NCBI GenBank assembly: GCA_964534745.1
Contig: CAZHQW010000015.1
Location: forward strand, 1-56,082
Reading direction: 5' to 3'
DNA length: 56,082 nucleotides
Source: G020354785 sp964534745
GTDB taxonomy: Bacteria; Bacteroidota; Bacteroidia; Bacteroidales; UBA10428
In this document: piece after piece, positions 8,157-17,238 of the stretch
Numbering within the stretch: position 1 is the first letter of the stretch
Layout of the letters: every line of letters begins with the position of its first letter
Position numbers and translations under genes: made by a program
The notes under the pieces: model-generated
Database searches by the model: none
Told to the model about the DNA's origin: nothing
The model's input: the letters and a program-made list of their open reading frames with translations, nothing else

Positions 8157-9778
8157 ATGAAAACAACTGTACAAATACTAAGCTTGATTGGACTTGTTTT
8201 AGGTTCATTTGCAGTAAGTTTCAAAGCTGCAGCTCAATACGATGATATATATTACAATCCGAAAGATAAATCTTCCCAGGTGGAAGAGACTGCTGTAGCT
8301 AAAGATGACAATAAGCGAGAAAAAAGTGATTATGAGAAATATATAGAATCACTGGAGAAACAGCAGTACTATGCAGAAGATACTTTATCCGGGGACAGCC
8401 TTGAATATGAAGAGGATCAGAACTATGTCGACCAGGAATATTTTGAGGATGAGGGAAATACATATGTAACCAATAATTATTACTATGATGATGATTATTA
8501 TTACTCTGCAAGGATAAGGCGTTTCCACAGGCCTTTTTACTATATGGGTTATTACAGCCCCTGGTACAGCAGCCCTTACTGGTACGACTACGATCCCTAT
8601 TACTGGGGAGGCGGCTGGAATATAGGTTTCTCATATTATTATCCTTCATGGGGTTTTGGCCTTTCATACGGTTACCCATACTATTATTCATCGTGGTATT
8701 CACCGTGGTACTATCGTTCGTACTGGAGAAGTCCGGGATATGGAGATTATTACGGGTATTACCATAACGACTATTACAGGCCATACGGAAGAATATATCG
8801 TGGAACCGGTCACCCGATATCTGGCGACAGCAGGAGCAGGGGTACAGTAGGAAGACCAAGGGTTGCTACGCCGAATGCTTCAAATAATATTAAATCAACA
8901 AGTCCTGGTTCAGTTAATGCCCGTCCGGTTAATTATCAGTCCACAAGAACCGGGGTTACCCGTTCGGATTACACAAGAGGCGGCAGAACTGCCGGCAGTC
9001 AGCCTGTAAACAGAACATCAACCACTAAGTCAACATTACAGTCAACAAGGCCTTCGGGAACGACAAGAGAAAGCAACTACTCGTCAAGTTATGCACGGCC
9101 TTCAACTGTATCAAAGCCAACTTATGAAAGGGGTTCAGGCCGCTCAACAAATATGGGTCCTTCAGGCTACACAAGACCTGCCAGCAGAAGCCAGGAGTAT
9201 AGCGGACCGTCAAGCAGGCCCGGCACCAGCTCAAATTATACAAGACCAAGCTCCAGGAGCAGCTCTACATATACACGTCCTTCTTCGGGTACCGGAGTCA
9301 GTCCGGGTAGCTCAAGACCGTCAGCAGGAACTGGCAGCAGTACCAATTACTCAAGGCCCAGCAGCAGCGGCTCAAGCTACTCCAGGCCCAGCAGCAGTCC
9401 GAACTACTCAAAGCCGAGCAGCAGCGGCTCAAGCTACTCCAGGCCCAGCAGCAGCCGCAGCAGCTCAAGCTATTCGAGGCCGAGCAGTAGCGGACGCAGC
9501 AGCTCAAGCTACTCCAGGCCCAGCAGCTCCTCGTCCGGCAGATCCAGCAGTCCGAGCAGATCCAGCAGTCCGAGCAGATCATCAAGTGGCAGNNNNNNNN
9601 NNNNNNNNNNNNNNNNNNNNNNNNNNNNNNNNNNNNNNNNNNNNNNNNNNNNNNNNNNNNNNNNNNNNNNNNNNNNNNNNNNNNNNNNNNNNGCAGATCC
9701 AGCAGTCCGAGCAGATCCAGCAGTCCGAGCAGATCATCAAGTGGCAGTTCAAGAAGCAGCGGCCCAAGCAGAAGATAA
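8157..9778 (+). CDS. secreted Tyr-rich and Ser/Arg/Pro-repeat protein, interrupted by an assembly gap
   Basis: No known family recognised. Residues 1-26 are a signal peptide ending KAAA-Q. Next comes an acidic segment (to about residue 100), then a Tyr/Trp/Gly-rich block (about 100-215, with runs such as YYYDDDYYYS), then a Ser/Thr/Arg/Pro region with repeats such as YSRPSSS. A strong ribosome site AAGGAG (8144-8149) precedes the ATG. The 100-N gap shifts the frame, so naive translation continues to 9806 with an alien Ala/Val tail. The downstream repeat is in frame with the repeat block only if it ends at TAA 9776-9778 (...SSGPSRR). The composition suggests an extracellular, disordered or adhesive surface protein, which is inference. 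The FadL-like gene follows. Confidence 0.7.
9538..9592 (+). repeat. 55-bp sequence repeated exactly on both sides of the gap (left copy)
   Basis: The 55 bases ending at the first N are identical to the 55 bases that follow the last N (9693-9747). The unit encodes the RSSSPS repeat. An exact shared length of 55 is what two contigs overlapping by one assembly k-mer would show. Confidence 0.9.
9593..9692. other. assembly gap of 100 N
   Basis: A run of exactly 100 N, the conventional size for a gap of unknown length, inside the Ser-rich repeat region of the 8157 gene. Both flanks carry the same 55 bp. Removing the Ns and one copy (155 bases) restores a single reading frame. Confidence 0.98.
9693..9747 (+). 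repeat. 55-bp sequence repeated exactly on both sides of the gap (right copy)
   Basis: Second copy of the sequence at 9538-9592. The protein continues after it as SSRSSGPSRR and then stops. Confidence 0.9.
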
Positions 9779-9839
9779 AATACAATCTGTAAATAACAAT
9801 TTCTAATAACATTTGTCAAACATTCAAAAAAAAGACACA

Positions 9840-11300
9840 ATGAAAAGGATAGCTTTAATATATCTCATCATAATATCTTCAATAATCGCCAGGGGACAGG
9901 GATTTGAAGATGCCCTGCGGTTCTCACAGAACTTCACGGGAGGAACAGCCAGGTACACATCAATGGGTGGTGCATTCGGCGCACTTGGAGGAGACGTTTC
10001 AGTATTAAGCACCAATCCTGCAGGTATAGCAGTATACCAGAAAGGAGTATTCACTTTTTCACCTGCTTATAATAGAAATATCTCTAAAACAAGATATTAT
10101 GGCACCAACAGAAAAGAATTTGACAATAACTTTAGTGTTGATAATCTTGGTGTTGTGACAGCAATAAAGTCAAAAAACAAACAGCTTATAAATTATAATT
10201 TCGGATTCGGGTTCAACAGGATTGCAGACTTTAATACATACCGCATTTTCGAAGGTATAAATCCGGGCAGCTCACTGGTTGATTTTTTCCTGGAGGAAGC
10301 AAGAGGCAACAGCCCCTATAATCTTGATCCCTATGTTGAAGGATTGGCTTACAGGGGATATGTAATAGATTTGGACACAAATTCTATGACAGGCACTGAT
10401 TATGTTACGTATATGCCTCCGGCAAATGAAACATACCAGAAAAGAATAACGGAAATAAGTGGCAGGATGAATGAATGGACTTTTGCCTTTGGTGCAAACT
10501 ATGCGCATACTCTTTATGTCGGTGCATCAGTCGGACTCCAGTCCGTTTTCTATGACGAATCTTTCAACCACAGTGAATCGGACTTTGCCTATAATAAAGA
10601 ATTACTATTTGATTACTATAGATATAATACATACAGGGGCAAGGGTTACAATTTTAAATTCGGATTTATATTCAAACCTATACAGCTGGTAAGGATAGGC
10701 GGAGCGATTCATACGCCGACAGTAATAAAAATCGATCAAGAATATGATGCCAGCCTTTATTCCGTTTTTGCCAGCCCTTCCGATGTTTATCCTGCAGATG
10801 CGGACGGCTACTATTATGATATCGGATTAAGTGACTATAAGTTGATAACTCCGCTAAAGGCTATTGCCAGCATAGGCTTACAGCTAAAATCAGTGGCACT
10901 TTTAAGTTTTGACTACGAATACATAGATTATTCACAGATACGCTACAGGGAAAGTAATGATCTGAATGATATGGACGATGTAAATTTATTATTGTCTGAC
11001 TATCTCAAACCGGCAGGAAACATAAAGACGGGCGTGGAAGTAAAATTGGGAGATGTATCATTGAGAGGTGGATATACGCTCTATGGCTCGCCATACGGCA
11101 AAAACGACTATAACAGCGATGCCAAACACTATTCAGTATCATGCGGACTGGGATTCCGGGTAAATGCGTTCTTCTTTGATCTTGCATACAGGTACACTGT
11201 TAAAGAAGAGTTATTAAGGGCATATGATTATTATGACAGCTTTGTGGATACTGAATACGGGATATCCAAAGTAATAGCGACAATAGGCATCAGGCTGTAA
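9840..11300 (+). CDS. FadL/OmpP1/TodX-type outer-membrane transport protein
   Basis: A 486-residue protein with a signal peptide (MKRIALIYLIIISSIIARGQ). The N-terminal mature region carries GGTARYTSMGGAFGALGGD and STNPAG, the hatch-region pattern of the OmpP1/FadL/TodX family; the rest has the alternating pattern of a beta barrel. These outer-membrane proteins take up hydrophobic compounds such as long-chain fatty acids, but Bacteroidota members are mostly uncharacterised. I chose the ATG at 9840 over the in-frame TTG at 9813 because the signal peptide begins there. The gene follows the Ser-rich protein gene by about 60 bp, perhaps cotranscribed, and ends at a clear terminator. Confidence 0.82.
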   Translation: MKRIALIYLIIISSIIARGQGFEDALRFSQNFTGGTARYTSMGGAFGALGGDVSVLSTNPAGIAVYQKGVFTFSPAYNRNISKTRYYGTNRKEFDNNFSVDNLGVVTAIKSKNKQLINYNFGFGFNRIADFNTYRIFEGINPGSSLVDFFLEEARGNSPYNLDPYVEGLAYRGYVIDLDTNSMTGTDYVTYMPPANETYQKRITEISGRMNEWTFAFGANYAHTLYVGASVGLQSVFYDESFNHSESDFAYNKELLFDYYRYNTYRGKGYNFKFGFIFKPIQLVRIGGAIHTPTVIKIDQEYDASLYSVFASPSDVYPADADGYYYDIGLSDYKLITPLKAIASIGLQLKSVALLSFDYEYIDYSQIRYRESNDLNDMDDVNLLLSDYLKPAGNIKTGVEVKLGDVSLRGGYTLYGSPYGKNDYNSDAKHYSVSCGLGFRVNAFFFDLAYRYTVKEELLRAYDYYDSFVDTEYGISKVIATIGIRL

Positions 11301-11316
11301 TAAAACCAAAAGATAC

Positions 11317-11345
11317 AGGCGCCTCAAAATAGGGCGCCTTTTTTT
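11317..11345 (+). terminator. intrinsic terminator of the FadL-like gene
   Basis: Perfect 7-bp stem AGGCGCC / GGCGCCT (11317-11323 and 11333-11339) followed by a run of Ts to 11345, ending the plus-strand transcript just before the convergent WbqC gene. Confidence 0.85.
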
Positions 11346-11353
11346 ATCCTTCT

Positions 11354-12013
11354 TTATTTAATGCACTGCATAATAATATTCCTTGAGTTCGGCCCCTCAT
11401 TAAAAAGCAGGTCAATTATACTGAGGTTTGGCAGAAAACCATGTTTTTCCATAAATACCTGTCCGTACCCCCGTGCAATGAACCTGCTGTCATCTCTGGC
11501 AAGCCTTTTCTTCGGATTTATTGCCAGCCTTAAGTCGGCTTCATCATCATAGTGTTTAGTAAATGTTTCTGTAAGAAGTATTTCAGCATCAATATCAAGG
11601 AGGTCAATTATCAGCTGCAGCATTTTCTGATTGAGTTCCATGAGCCTTTTTTCCTTTGTATTGTAAAAAGGCTTTAGATTATCTTCATAGTATTCAAAGA
11701 AAGGTGAGGAACGGTATGACGACACTATGGAATTCCAGTGCACCCTTTGCCAGCCGGTATCATAATCAACCAGCACGTCTTTTGTCTTTGTGAGGTTGCC
11801 CGCCGTTCTCTTTACCGGAACGACGAGTGCTATCCTCCCATTGGCACCACAGATATAACAACGGTTCCTGAATGACTGCTTAAGGTATGTCTCGTGCTGC
11901 TCAATATATACCTTCGAATAAAGGGCAAACTTGGTAAAATACTGCACAGGTCCCAGGTAAGCCGTGGAAAGAACGGCCGTACCTCCTTTTGATATAATAT
12001 TTTCAGAGCTCAT
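11354..12013 (-). CDS. WbqC family protein
   Basis: A 219-residue protein. The N-terminal pattern TAYLGPVQYFTKF, followed by EQHETYLKQSFRNRCYI and later GWQRVHWNSI and YRSSPFFEYYED, is the WbqC-like family signature. WbqC genes occur in O-antigen clusters, and the family has been linked to nucleotide-sugar or glycolipid modification, but its biochemical role is not settled. Here it is the last gene of a minus-strand run, with a 3-bp gap from the radical SAM gene, which itself follows addA by 11 bp. The family call is good; no function can be deduced from these neighbours. Confidence 0.8.
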   Translation of the reverse strand: MSSENIISKGGTAVLSTAYLGPVQYFTKFALYSKVYIEQHETYLKQSFRNRCYICGANGRIALVVPVKRTAGNLTKTKDVLVDYDTGWQRVHWNSIVSSYRSSPFFEYYEDNLKPFYNTKEKRLMELNQKMLQLIIDLLDIDAEILLTETFTKHYDDEADLRLAINPKKRLARDDSRFIARGYGQVFMEKHGFLPNLSIIDLLFNEGPNSRNIIMQCIK

Positions 12014-12016
12014 ATC

Positions 12017-12961
12017 CTAAGGATTTTCATATAACCTGCCCTGCCATGTATTTTTCAACTCAAGCCTTTTTTCCAGCTCTGCCAGTACCCGGTCATAGCG
12101 CATTCCCCATTTTGGCCCCCTGTTATAACGAGGGGGCACTTCACCTGCAACTCTTTCAACAATGAAGGCAGGATTAAGGAGTTCAAGATAGCTTACAATA
12201 AATTCAAGATACTCATCAAACTGAAAAACGTGAAATTCGCCCGGTTTCTTTTTGTAGTCGTCAGCAACAGCCGTCCCCCTGATTATTTGCAACTGGTGGA
12301 ACTTAATATTATTTATTGGCAGCTTTGAAAGTATCTTCGCTGAATCCAGCATTTCTTCCATTGATTCACCGGGCAGCCCGAAGATCATATGAGCACCGGT
12401 ACGCAGTCCCATTGATGCAGTTTCATTAATGGCCCTCACGGCATCTTCAAAAGTATGTCCCCGGTTTATTCTTTTCAGGGTAGTATTATTGCATGATTCG
12501 ATGCCGTACTCTATAACAATATAATATTTTTCTGACAGCTCCTTGAAGTAGTCCAGTTTTTCACCATCAATACAATCGGGCCTTGTACCTACTGCCAGTC
12601 CGATTACCTCTTTATTATCCAGAGCCTGGCTATACAACCTTCTCAGCTTCTGAACCGATCCATATGTATTCGAATAAGCCTGGAAATAGGCAATATACTT
12701 CCCGGCTGATTTATACCTGGTCTTATGAAATGTAATACCTTCCAGTATCTGCTGTTTTATCGGCTTCTCAGCTGTGCAGTATGAGGGATTAAAAGCATTG
12801 TTATCGCAAAATGTACATCCCCCCGTCCCTTTTGTTCCGTCCCTATTCGGACAGGTTAATCCGGCATGAACAGACACCTTCTGTACACGGCACCCGAAAA
12901 GAACCTTCATAGAGTCCGCATACGCATTAAATCTCCTGCTATGGCCCCACGAAAATATCAT
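12017..12961 (-). CDS. TIGR01212/YhcC-type radical SAM protein
   Basis: A 314-residue radical SAM protein. The [4Fe-4S] cysteines are Cys37, Cys49 and Cys52 in CPNRDGTKGTGGCTFC; this wide spacing with a CPNRDG start is diagnostic of the YhcC family, unlike the usual CxxxCxxC. VGTRPDCIDGEKLDY and the EYGIESCNN segment also fit. Members are related to the Elp3-type fold, but their substrate is unknown. The gene lies between addA (11 bp) and the WbqC gene (3 bp) in a probable operon. Function beyond radical SAM chemistry is not assigned. Confidence 0.88.
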   Translation of the reverse strand: MIFSWGHSRRFNAYADSMKVLFGCRVQKVSVHAGLTCPNRDGTKGTGGCTFCDNNAFNPSYCTAEKPIKQQILEGITFHKTRYKSAGKYIAYFQAYSNTYGSVQKLRRLYSQALDNKEVIGLAVGTRPDCIDGEKLDYFKELSEKYYIVIEYGIESCNNTTLKRINRGHTFEDAVRAINETASMGLRTGAHMIFGLPGESMEEMLDSAKILSKLPINNIKFHQLQIIRGTAVADDYKKKPGEFHVFQFDEYLEFIVSYLELLNPAFIVERVAGEVPPRYNRGPKWGMRYDRVLAELEKRLELKNTWQGRLYENP

Positions 12962-12972
12962 AATATCTGATG

Positions 12973-15900
12973 TTATGCTTTAACTATCTTACCTGTGCTC
13001 AAATACCACACATATGATTCAATACCGGAGTATCCCATTTCTTTTAGCATCAGTCCGTATTCATTTACCTGGTCAATATACTCCCTGCGCTCAACATTTC
13101 CGAACTTATAATCTATGATAACAGCATTACCGCCTTTCAGCATTACTCTGTCAGGTCTTCTCACAGGGCCGTCAGGAAGAATAATTTCTTTTTCATTATA
13201 TATCTTCCAGCCGCCGGAAAACCAGTTTCTAATCCTGATATCAGCAAATATGTTATCAATATCACGCCTTATTGCTTTTTTCTGCTCCAATCCTATCTTT
13301 CCTTCAACATATACTTTTTCAACTGCCCAGTCAATATCATCAGTTGTAACTATATTTCCGAATATCTCATGCATTATTTTGCCGTAATTAAGGGGACTGG
13401 TCCTGATATCAGTATCTGGAGCAAAGAAATCACCTGCCTGGTAAGCTATCCTTAGCTTTTTCCTGCTGTCTGATGCAGCGTAGCCTTTAATCCTCCCTGC
13501 CTCATGTCTCCTGAAAGAATCATCTGGCTTAACATCATCCAGGGAACCGTATTCAAATATATTTTCCTCCCTGTTATAATATTTACCGAATAAAAGCAAC
13601 CCGCCATTTTCTTTGCCTGCCTGAATGTTGTCATAACTCCCTGAACACAGGTTTTGCAATAAACCAGAGACTGCAGAAATACCGCTACCAGACGCTTTGC
13701 TGTCAGCAATGCAAAACAAAGCATCGCTTGCCCTTGTAAAAGCTACATATAATAAATTAAGATTGTCAATATAGGACCTTGACTTCTCAATATAATAATC
13801 CACTGCAAAATGAGTGTCTTTAAGTTCTTTTATGTACCTTACAGGAACAATATCCAGCTTGTTGAAAGGGCTTTCCCCGGGCTTACACCATATTACAGGC
13901 CTGTTCTTAACATTATCTATGTCCCAGTTGCAATAAGGTAAAATTACAGCCTTAAACTCAAGTCCCTTTGATTTGTGAATTGTCATTATTCTTATTGCAT
14001 CCTGGGCTTCAGATATGGAGATGCTCCTGTTAAATCCCACGCTGTCCCAGTATTCAAGAAATGTATATATGTCTGACGATTTCCTGCCTGAATATTCAAG
14101 TACCATATCCTGAAAAGCCTGAATAAATGGTATTTCACCTTCAATGTCACCCAGAGAAAATATTTCAACCAGGCGTTCAACCGTCTCATAAAGGGAAAGC
14201 CCTGTGATATAACCGGCCGAACCGGTAAACGATCCCGGAAGAATCCTGTCTATCAATGATCTGTAGCTGTCAGAACGGTAATCATCCACAATTATGCCTG
14301 TGCCGTCATTTGCCCTGTTTTTTATATAATTCAAATATTCAAAGACAATAAAGTAATTATTTATATTATCATTATCATTAATGAAAAACCTCAAAAGGGC
14401 AATTATAAACCTGACTGCAGATGAACTGCTCAGATAAAGCGATTCCTCGGATATAACATCAAACCTGAATTTATCCTCCCCGTGGCAGCTATTTTTATAC
14501 TCTATAAGGAAATCGGCAACGCCCTTTCCCTCATCTTTCTTCCTTGTCAGTATGGCTATGTCTCTTAATCTGTATCCTTTGTCCTGAAGCTTTTTCAGTA
14601 TATCAATAAGATTATTTTTAACTTCGCTGTCTTCCTTAGTATCAATAAAACGTATTTTCACATAACCTCTTCCTTCATAAGCAGGCATCTCACTTGACTG
14701 CCACACATCATGATAAACATTAACGATATTACCGGCAAGTTTATCTGCTTCGGGATGTTTCATGAACTCCGATAGCTCATCATTAAATTTATTCTGCAGG
14801 ATTTCAGGTGCCCTGGTAAAAAACGAGTTGTTGAAATCAATAATGTTCCTCCTGCTTCTGCGGTTCACATTAAGAGTAACGTTATTAATGCATTCTTTGA
14901 AAAACTCGCTGTACACTTTCTCAGTCAATATTTCCCAGTTGGTGCTGCGCCATCTGTAAATGGACTGCTTGGCATCCCCTACAATGAGATTATTAAAGTC
15001 CTGTGCCAGGCTATTAACAATAAGAGGCCTGAAATTATTCCACTGGAATCCCGACGTATCCTGAAATTCATCAATCATAAAATGGTGAAAATAGTTGCCT
15101 GTTTTTTCGTAAATGAAGGGGGCATCATTGTTCTCAATTATTTTGTTAAGGAATGATGATGCATCAGTTATCAGGAATAAATTATTTTCATTGGCATACT
15201 TTAATATCTCCCCTGTTATATCGGACAAAATACCGAGTGTATATATGTTTGCCCTTATAGTCTTCGAAGTAAGATAATTACTGTAATTATTGTCAAAGAA
15301 GTCAACCGCTTCAGTCAACAGGTCATTAAGACCCTTTGCCACCGCTTCTTCAATCCTGTCCTTCATTGCACTTGATTTGGCATACCACTTTTCGGGTGAG
15401 TTCAAAGCTGCAAGGATTCTGCTTCCCGGAGCCTGAAAATCCCCCCTTGCAAGCTTGTTAAAATATCCTGCCGGTCCGTGCAGCTTATAACTGAAGTCAT
15501 CTATTGTAAGTGAGTATGAAGATATGAGCTTAAGGCCCCTTTTCCCCTTTTCCGACAGCGTGCTCTCAAAATGGTTCTTTATTTTATACAGATCAGATAA
15601 ATAAGTTTTCAGGAATTCTTTATTATTCAGTTTGCTTGCTATTTTATCACTGTATTCCTTGAACTCCTCTTTAAAAACCTGTTTTCCCAGGTCTGAAATA
15701 TCCTTTTTAAAATTCCAGCTCTTCCCCTCTTCGGTGAGGTTTATGGCAAAATTTACGAGCCATTCCCTCAGTGACAGGTTTTTGTCGGCTTCAAGAAAAA
15801 GCCTGTTTATGGCCTCCTCAAGCACCCTGTCTGTATCGAGTTCGATTGTGAATCCACTTTGAATGCCTATTTCGCGTGTGAAAGATCTTATAATCCTTTG

Positions 15901-16233
15901 AAAGAAACTGTCTATGGTACTGACAGAAAACCTTGAATAATTATGCAATATTTTCTTCAGGATTGTATCTGATTTTGTTCTGATTTTTTTTCCCGGATAC
16001 CCTGTGTTTTTTATAAGAATGTCGAGGTAGACTGAATCCTGACCGGAAGCTAACCTGTGCAGCTCGCGAATAATCCTGGTTTTCATCTCCTCCGTTGCCT
16101 TATTTGTAAATGTCACTGCCAGTATATGTCTGAAATTGTCGGTATCACCGTAAAGTAATTTCAGAAATTCGCCCGTAATTTTATGCGTTTTACCTGAACC
16201 TGCGGATGCACGTACTATAGAAAGCTTTGACAT
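12973..16233 (-). CDS. addA: AddA-like UvrD-family helicase-nuclease
   Basis: A 1086-residue superfamily 1A helicase with a C-terminal nuclease. Walker A is ASAGSGKTH at residues 9-17, followed by AVTFTNKATEEM. Walker B is DEFQDTSGFQW, motif III is GDAKQSIYRWR, motif V is TIHKSKGLEFK and motif VI is LYVAFTRASD. Near the C-terminus DRVMLKGGNAVIIDYK gives the PD-(D/E)xK nuclease residues. With AddB it would resect double-strand breaks for RecA-dependent repair. The partner gene lies on the opposite strand at 22792, unlike the usual adjacent addB-addA pair. The sequence favours AddA over RecB, given the AddB-like protein nearby and no RecC. Confidence 0.88.
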   Translation of the reverse strand: MSKLSIVRASAGSGKTHKITGEFLKLLYGDTDNFRHILAVTFTNKATEEMKTRIIRELHRLASGQDSVYLDILIKNTGYPGKKIRTKSDTILKKILHNYSRFSVSTIDSFFQRIIRSFTREIGIQSGFTIELDTDRVLEEAINRLFLEADKNLSLREWLVNFAINLTEEGKSWNFKKDISDLGKQVFKEEFKEYSDKIASKLNNKEFLKTYLSDLYKIKNHFESTLSEKGKRGLKLISSYSLTIDDFSYKLHGPAGYFNKLARGDFQAPGSRILAALNSPEKWYAKSSAMKDRIEEAVAKGLNDLLTEAVDFFDNNYSNYLTSKTIRANIYTLGILSDITGEILKYANENNLFLITDASSFLNKIIENNDAPFIYEKTGNYFHHFMIDEFQDTSGFQWNNFRPLIVNSLAQDFNNLIVGDAKQSIYRWRSTNWEILTEKVYSEFFKECINNVTLNVNRRSRRNIIDFNNSFFTRAPEILQNKFNDELSEFMKHPEADKLAGNIVNVYHDVWQSSEMPAYEGRGYVKIRFIDTKEDSEVKNNLIDILKKLQDKGYRLRDIAILTRKKDEGKGVADFLIEYKNSCHGEDKFRFDVISEESLYLSSSSAVRFIIALLRFFINDNDNINNYFIVFEYLNYIKNRANDGTGIIVDDYRSDSYRSLIDRILPGSFTGSAGYITGLSLYETVERLVEIFSLGDIEGEIPFIQAFQDMVLEYSGRKSSDIYTFLEYWDSVGFNRSISISEAQDAIRIMTIHKSKGLEFKAVILPYCNWDIDNVKNRPVIWCKPGESPFNKLDIVPVRYIKELKDTHFAVDYYIEKSRSYIDNLNLLYVAFTRASDALFCIADSKASGSGISAVSGLLQNLCSGSYDNIQAGKENGGLLLFGKYYNREENIFEYGSLDDVKPDDSFRRHEAGRIKGYAASDSRKKLRIAYQAGDFFAPDTDIRTSPLNYGKIMHEIFGNIVTTDDIDWAVEKVYVEGKIGLEQKKAIRRDIDNIFADIRIRNWFSGGWKIYNEKEIILPDGPVRRPDRVMLKGGNAVIIDYKFGNVERREYIDQVNEYGLMLKEMGYSGIESYVWYLSTGKIVKA

Positions 16234-16293
16234 CAGACCAAAATATTAAATACAATAAATAAACATCTAATATCAAGAAAATCTTTCAATTTT

Positions 16294-16364
16294 AAAAGAG
16301 GGACAGCGCCCGTATTTTCAAAAGAGGGACTGCCTAAAAAATATGGGCGCTGTCCCTCTTTTTT
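16294..16364. repeat. REP-like hairpin element with an internal repeated 11-mer
   Basis: A long imperfect inverted repeat. The left arm around 16294-16315 contains AGAGGGACAGCGCCC and the right arm around 16341-16364 contains its exact 15-bp complement, GGGCGCTGTCCCTCT, with extra A/T pairing beyond. The loop holds a second copy of AAAAGAGGGAC (16294-16304 and 16320-16330), so the right arm could pair with either. Nine or more Ts follow on the plus strand. The GAGGGACAG...CTGTCCCTC type of palindrome resembles elements mobilised by REP-associated tyrosine transposases; none is present here. It could also terminate the minus-strand gene at 16418. Confidence 0.65.
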
Positions 16365-16417
16365 TTTACGGCACTTATACCTGCCGTGTTGTATATGTAA
16401 ACTGATGCTAAAAAAGC

Positions 16418-17170
16418 CTATTTTATATACTCATAATACAATGTATCGGCATGTTCAGTGTTTACATTTTTTCTGATTTCAATAAGCGGATACCCATCCT
16501 GGTTATACTCGTATTTATATTCAAAATTCGGCGGCAAACTGCACGAAATCATATTCTCATTATAATACTTCAGTGGATTATTATGCTGAATAATGTCAGT
16601 AGGTAATCCCCAGTTAAACCTTGGATTATTCTTATTATCATATTCATACTCACTGTATGACAATGGAAATTGAGAGCCTTCAGACATATCTTCTGTCCTT
16701 GTAATCACATTTCCTTTTAAATCATAAGTATAGGAGATGTACCATTTTTCATTATTGCCAAAGCTGGCAATGCCCTGGCCAATAAATCCCTGGTCGTTGT
16801 ATACATATTCAATGAACTTGTAGAGTACGTCCTCCTCGTAATAGATATTAAGCTTTTCATATCTTCCCGAATCACTATACTCATAGGTTTCATAATAGCC
16901 ATATGAATCTTCCTTTTTCACCGCCCGGCCTGCTATATTATACTCATAGGTTTCATAAAAACTCACTGTGTCAGCAGAGTAATAATTGACCCTTACAAGT
17001 TTTTTATTCTCATATATAAATTCCTGGAATAATTTATCCCCCCTGTATATCCTGCTCAGTAAATAATCAGTATTTACCGGCCAGGAGTTCACTGATTCCT
17101 TTTCACATCCATAAAAAAGAAGTGCGCTGCCACTGCATAATAAAAAGACTAAAAGCCTGATGATTTTCAT
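16418..17170 (-). CDS. lipoprotein with YD/RHS-like repeats, unknown function
   Basis: A 250-residue protein with a lipoprotein signal (MKIIRLLVFLLCSGSALLFYGC; acylated Cys22). The body contains repeated Tyr/Asp/Asn motifs (YEYNIAGRAVKK, YEYSDSGRYEKL, YVYNDQGFIG, YTYDLKGNVIT, YEYDNKNNPR, YEYNQDGYPL), each about 20-25 residues apart. They resemble the YD repeats of RHS proteins that form a beta shell, but this protein is short and lacks an RHS core domain. Such lipoproteins are common and uncharacterised in Bacteroidota. It is monocistronic, flanked by the REP-like hairpin downstream and the polyferredoxin gene upstream. Confidence 0.7.
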   Translation of the reverse strand: MKIIRLLVFLLCSGSALLFYGCEKESVNSWPVNTDYLLSRIYRGDKLFQEFIYENKKLVRVNYYSADTVSFYETYEYNIAGRAVKKEDSYGYYETYEYSDSGRYEKLNIYYEEDVLYKFIEYVYNDQGFIGQGIASFGNNEKWYISYTYDLKGNVITRTEDMSEGSQFPLSYSEYEYDNKNNPRFNWGLPTDIIQHNNPLKYYNENMISCSLPPNFEYKYEYNQDGYPLIEIRKNVNTEHADTLYYEYIK

Positions 17171-17238
17171 GATTTTATATTAATGGTCCGGACTTTATAT
17201 ACCAAAGATGAAAAATCTCTGCAAAGGTTGCGTCAGGA

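Noticed and set aside
8299..8859. Minus-strand 186-codon open frame inside the Tyr-rich gene
   Set aside because: It is antisense to a gene with a signal peptide and a good ribosome site. Its translation is a His/Cys/Asn-rich mirror of the Tyr codons and resembles nothing.
9091..9792. Plus-strand open frame of about 230 codons across the Ser-rich repeat and gap
   Set aside because: It is a frame-shifted reading of the repeat (Ala/Pro/Gln low complexity), has no start context and runs through the Ns. The SPSR frame from 8157 is the real one.
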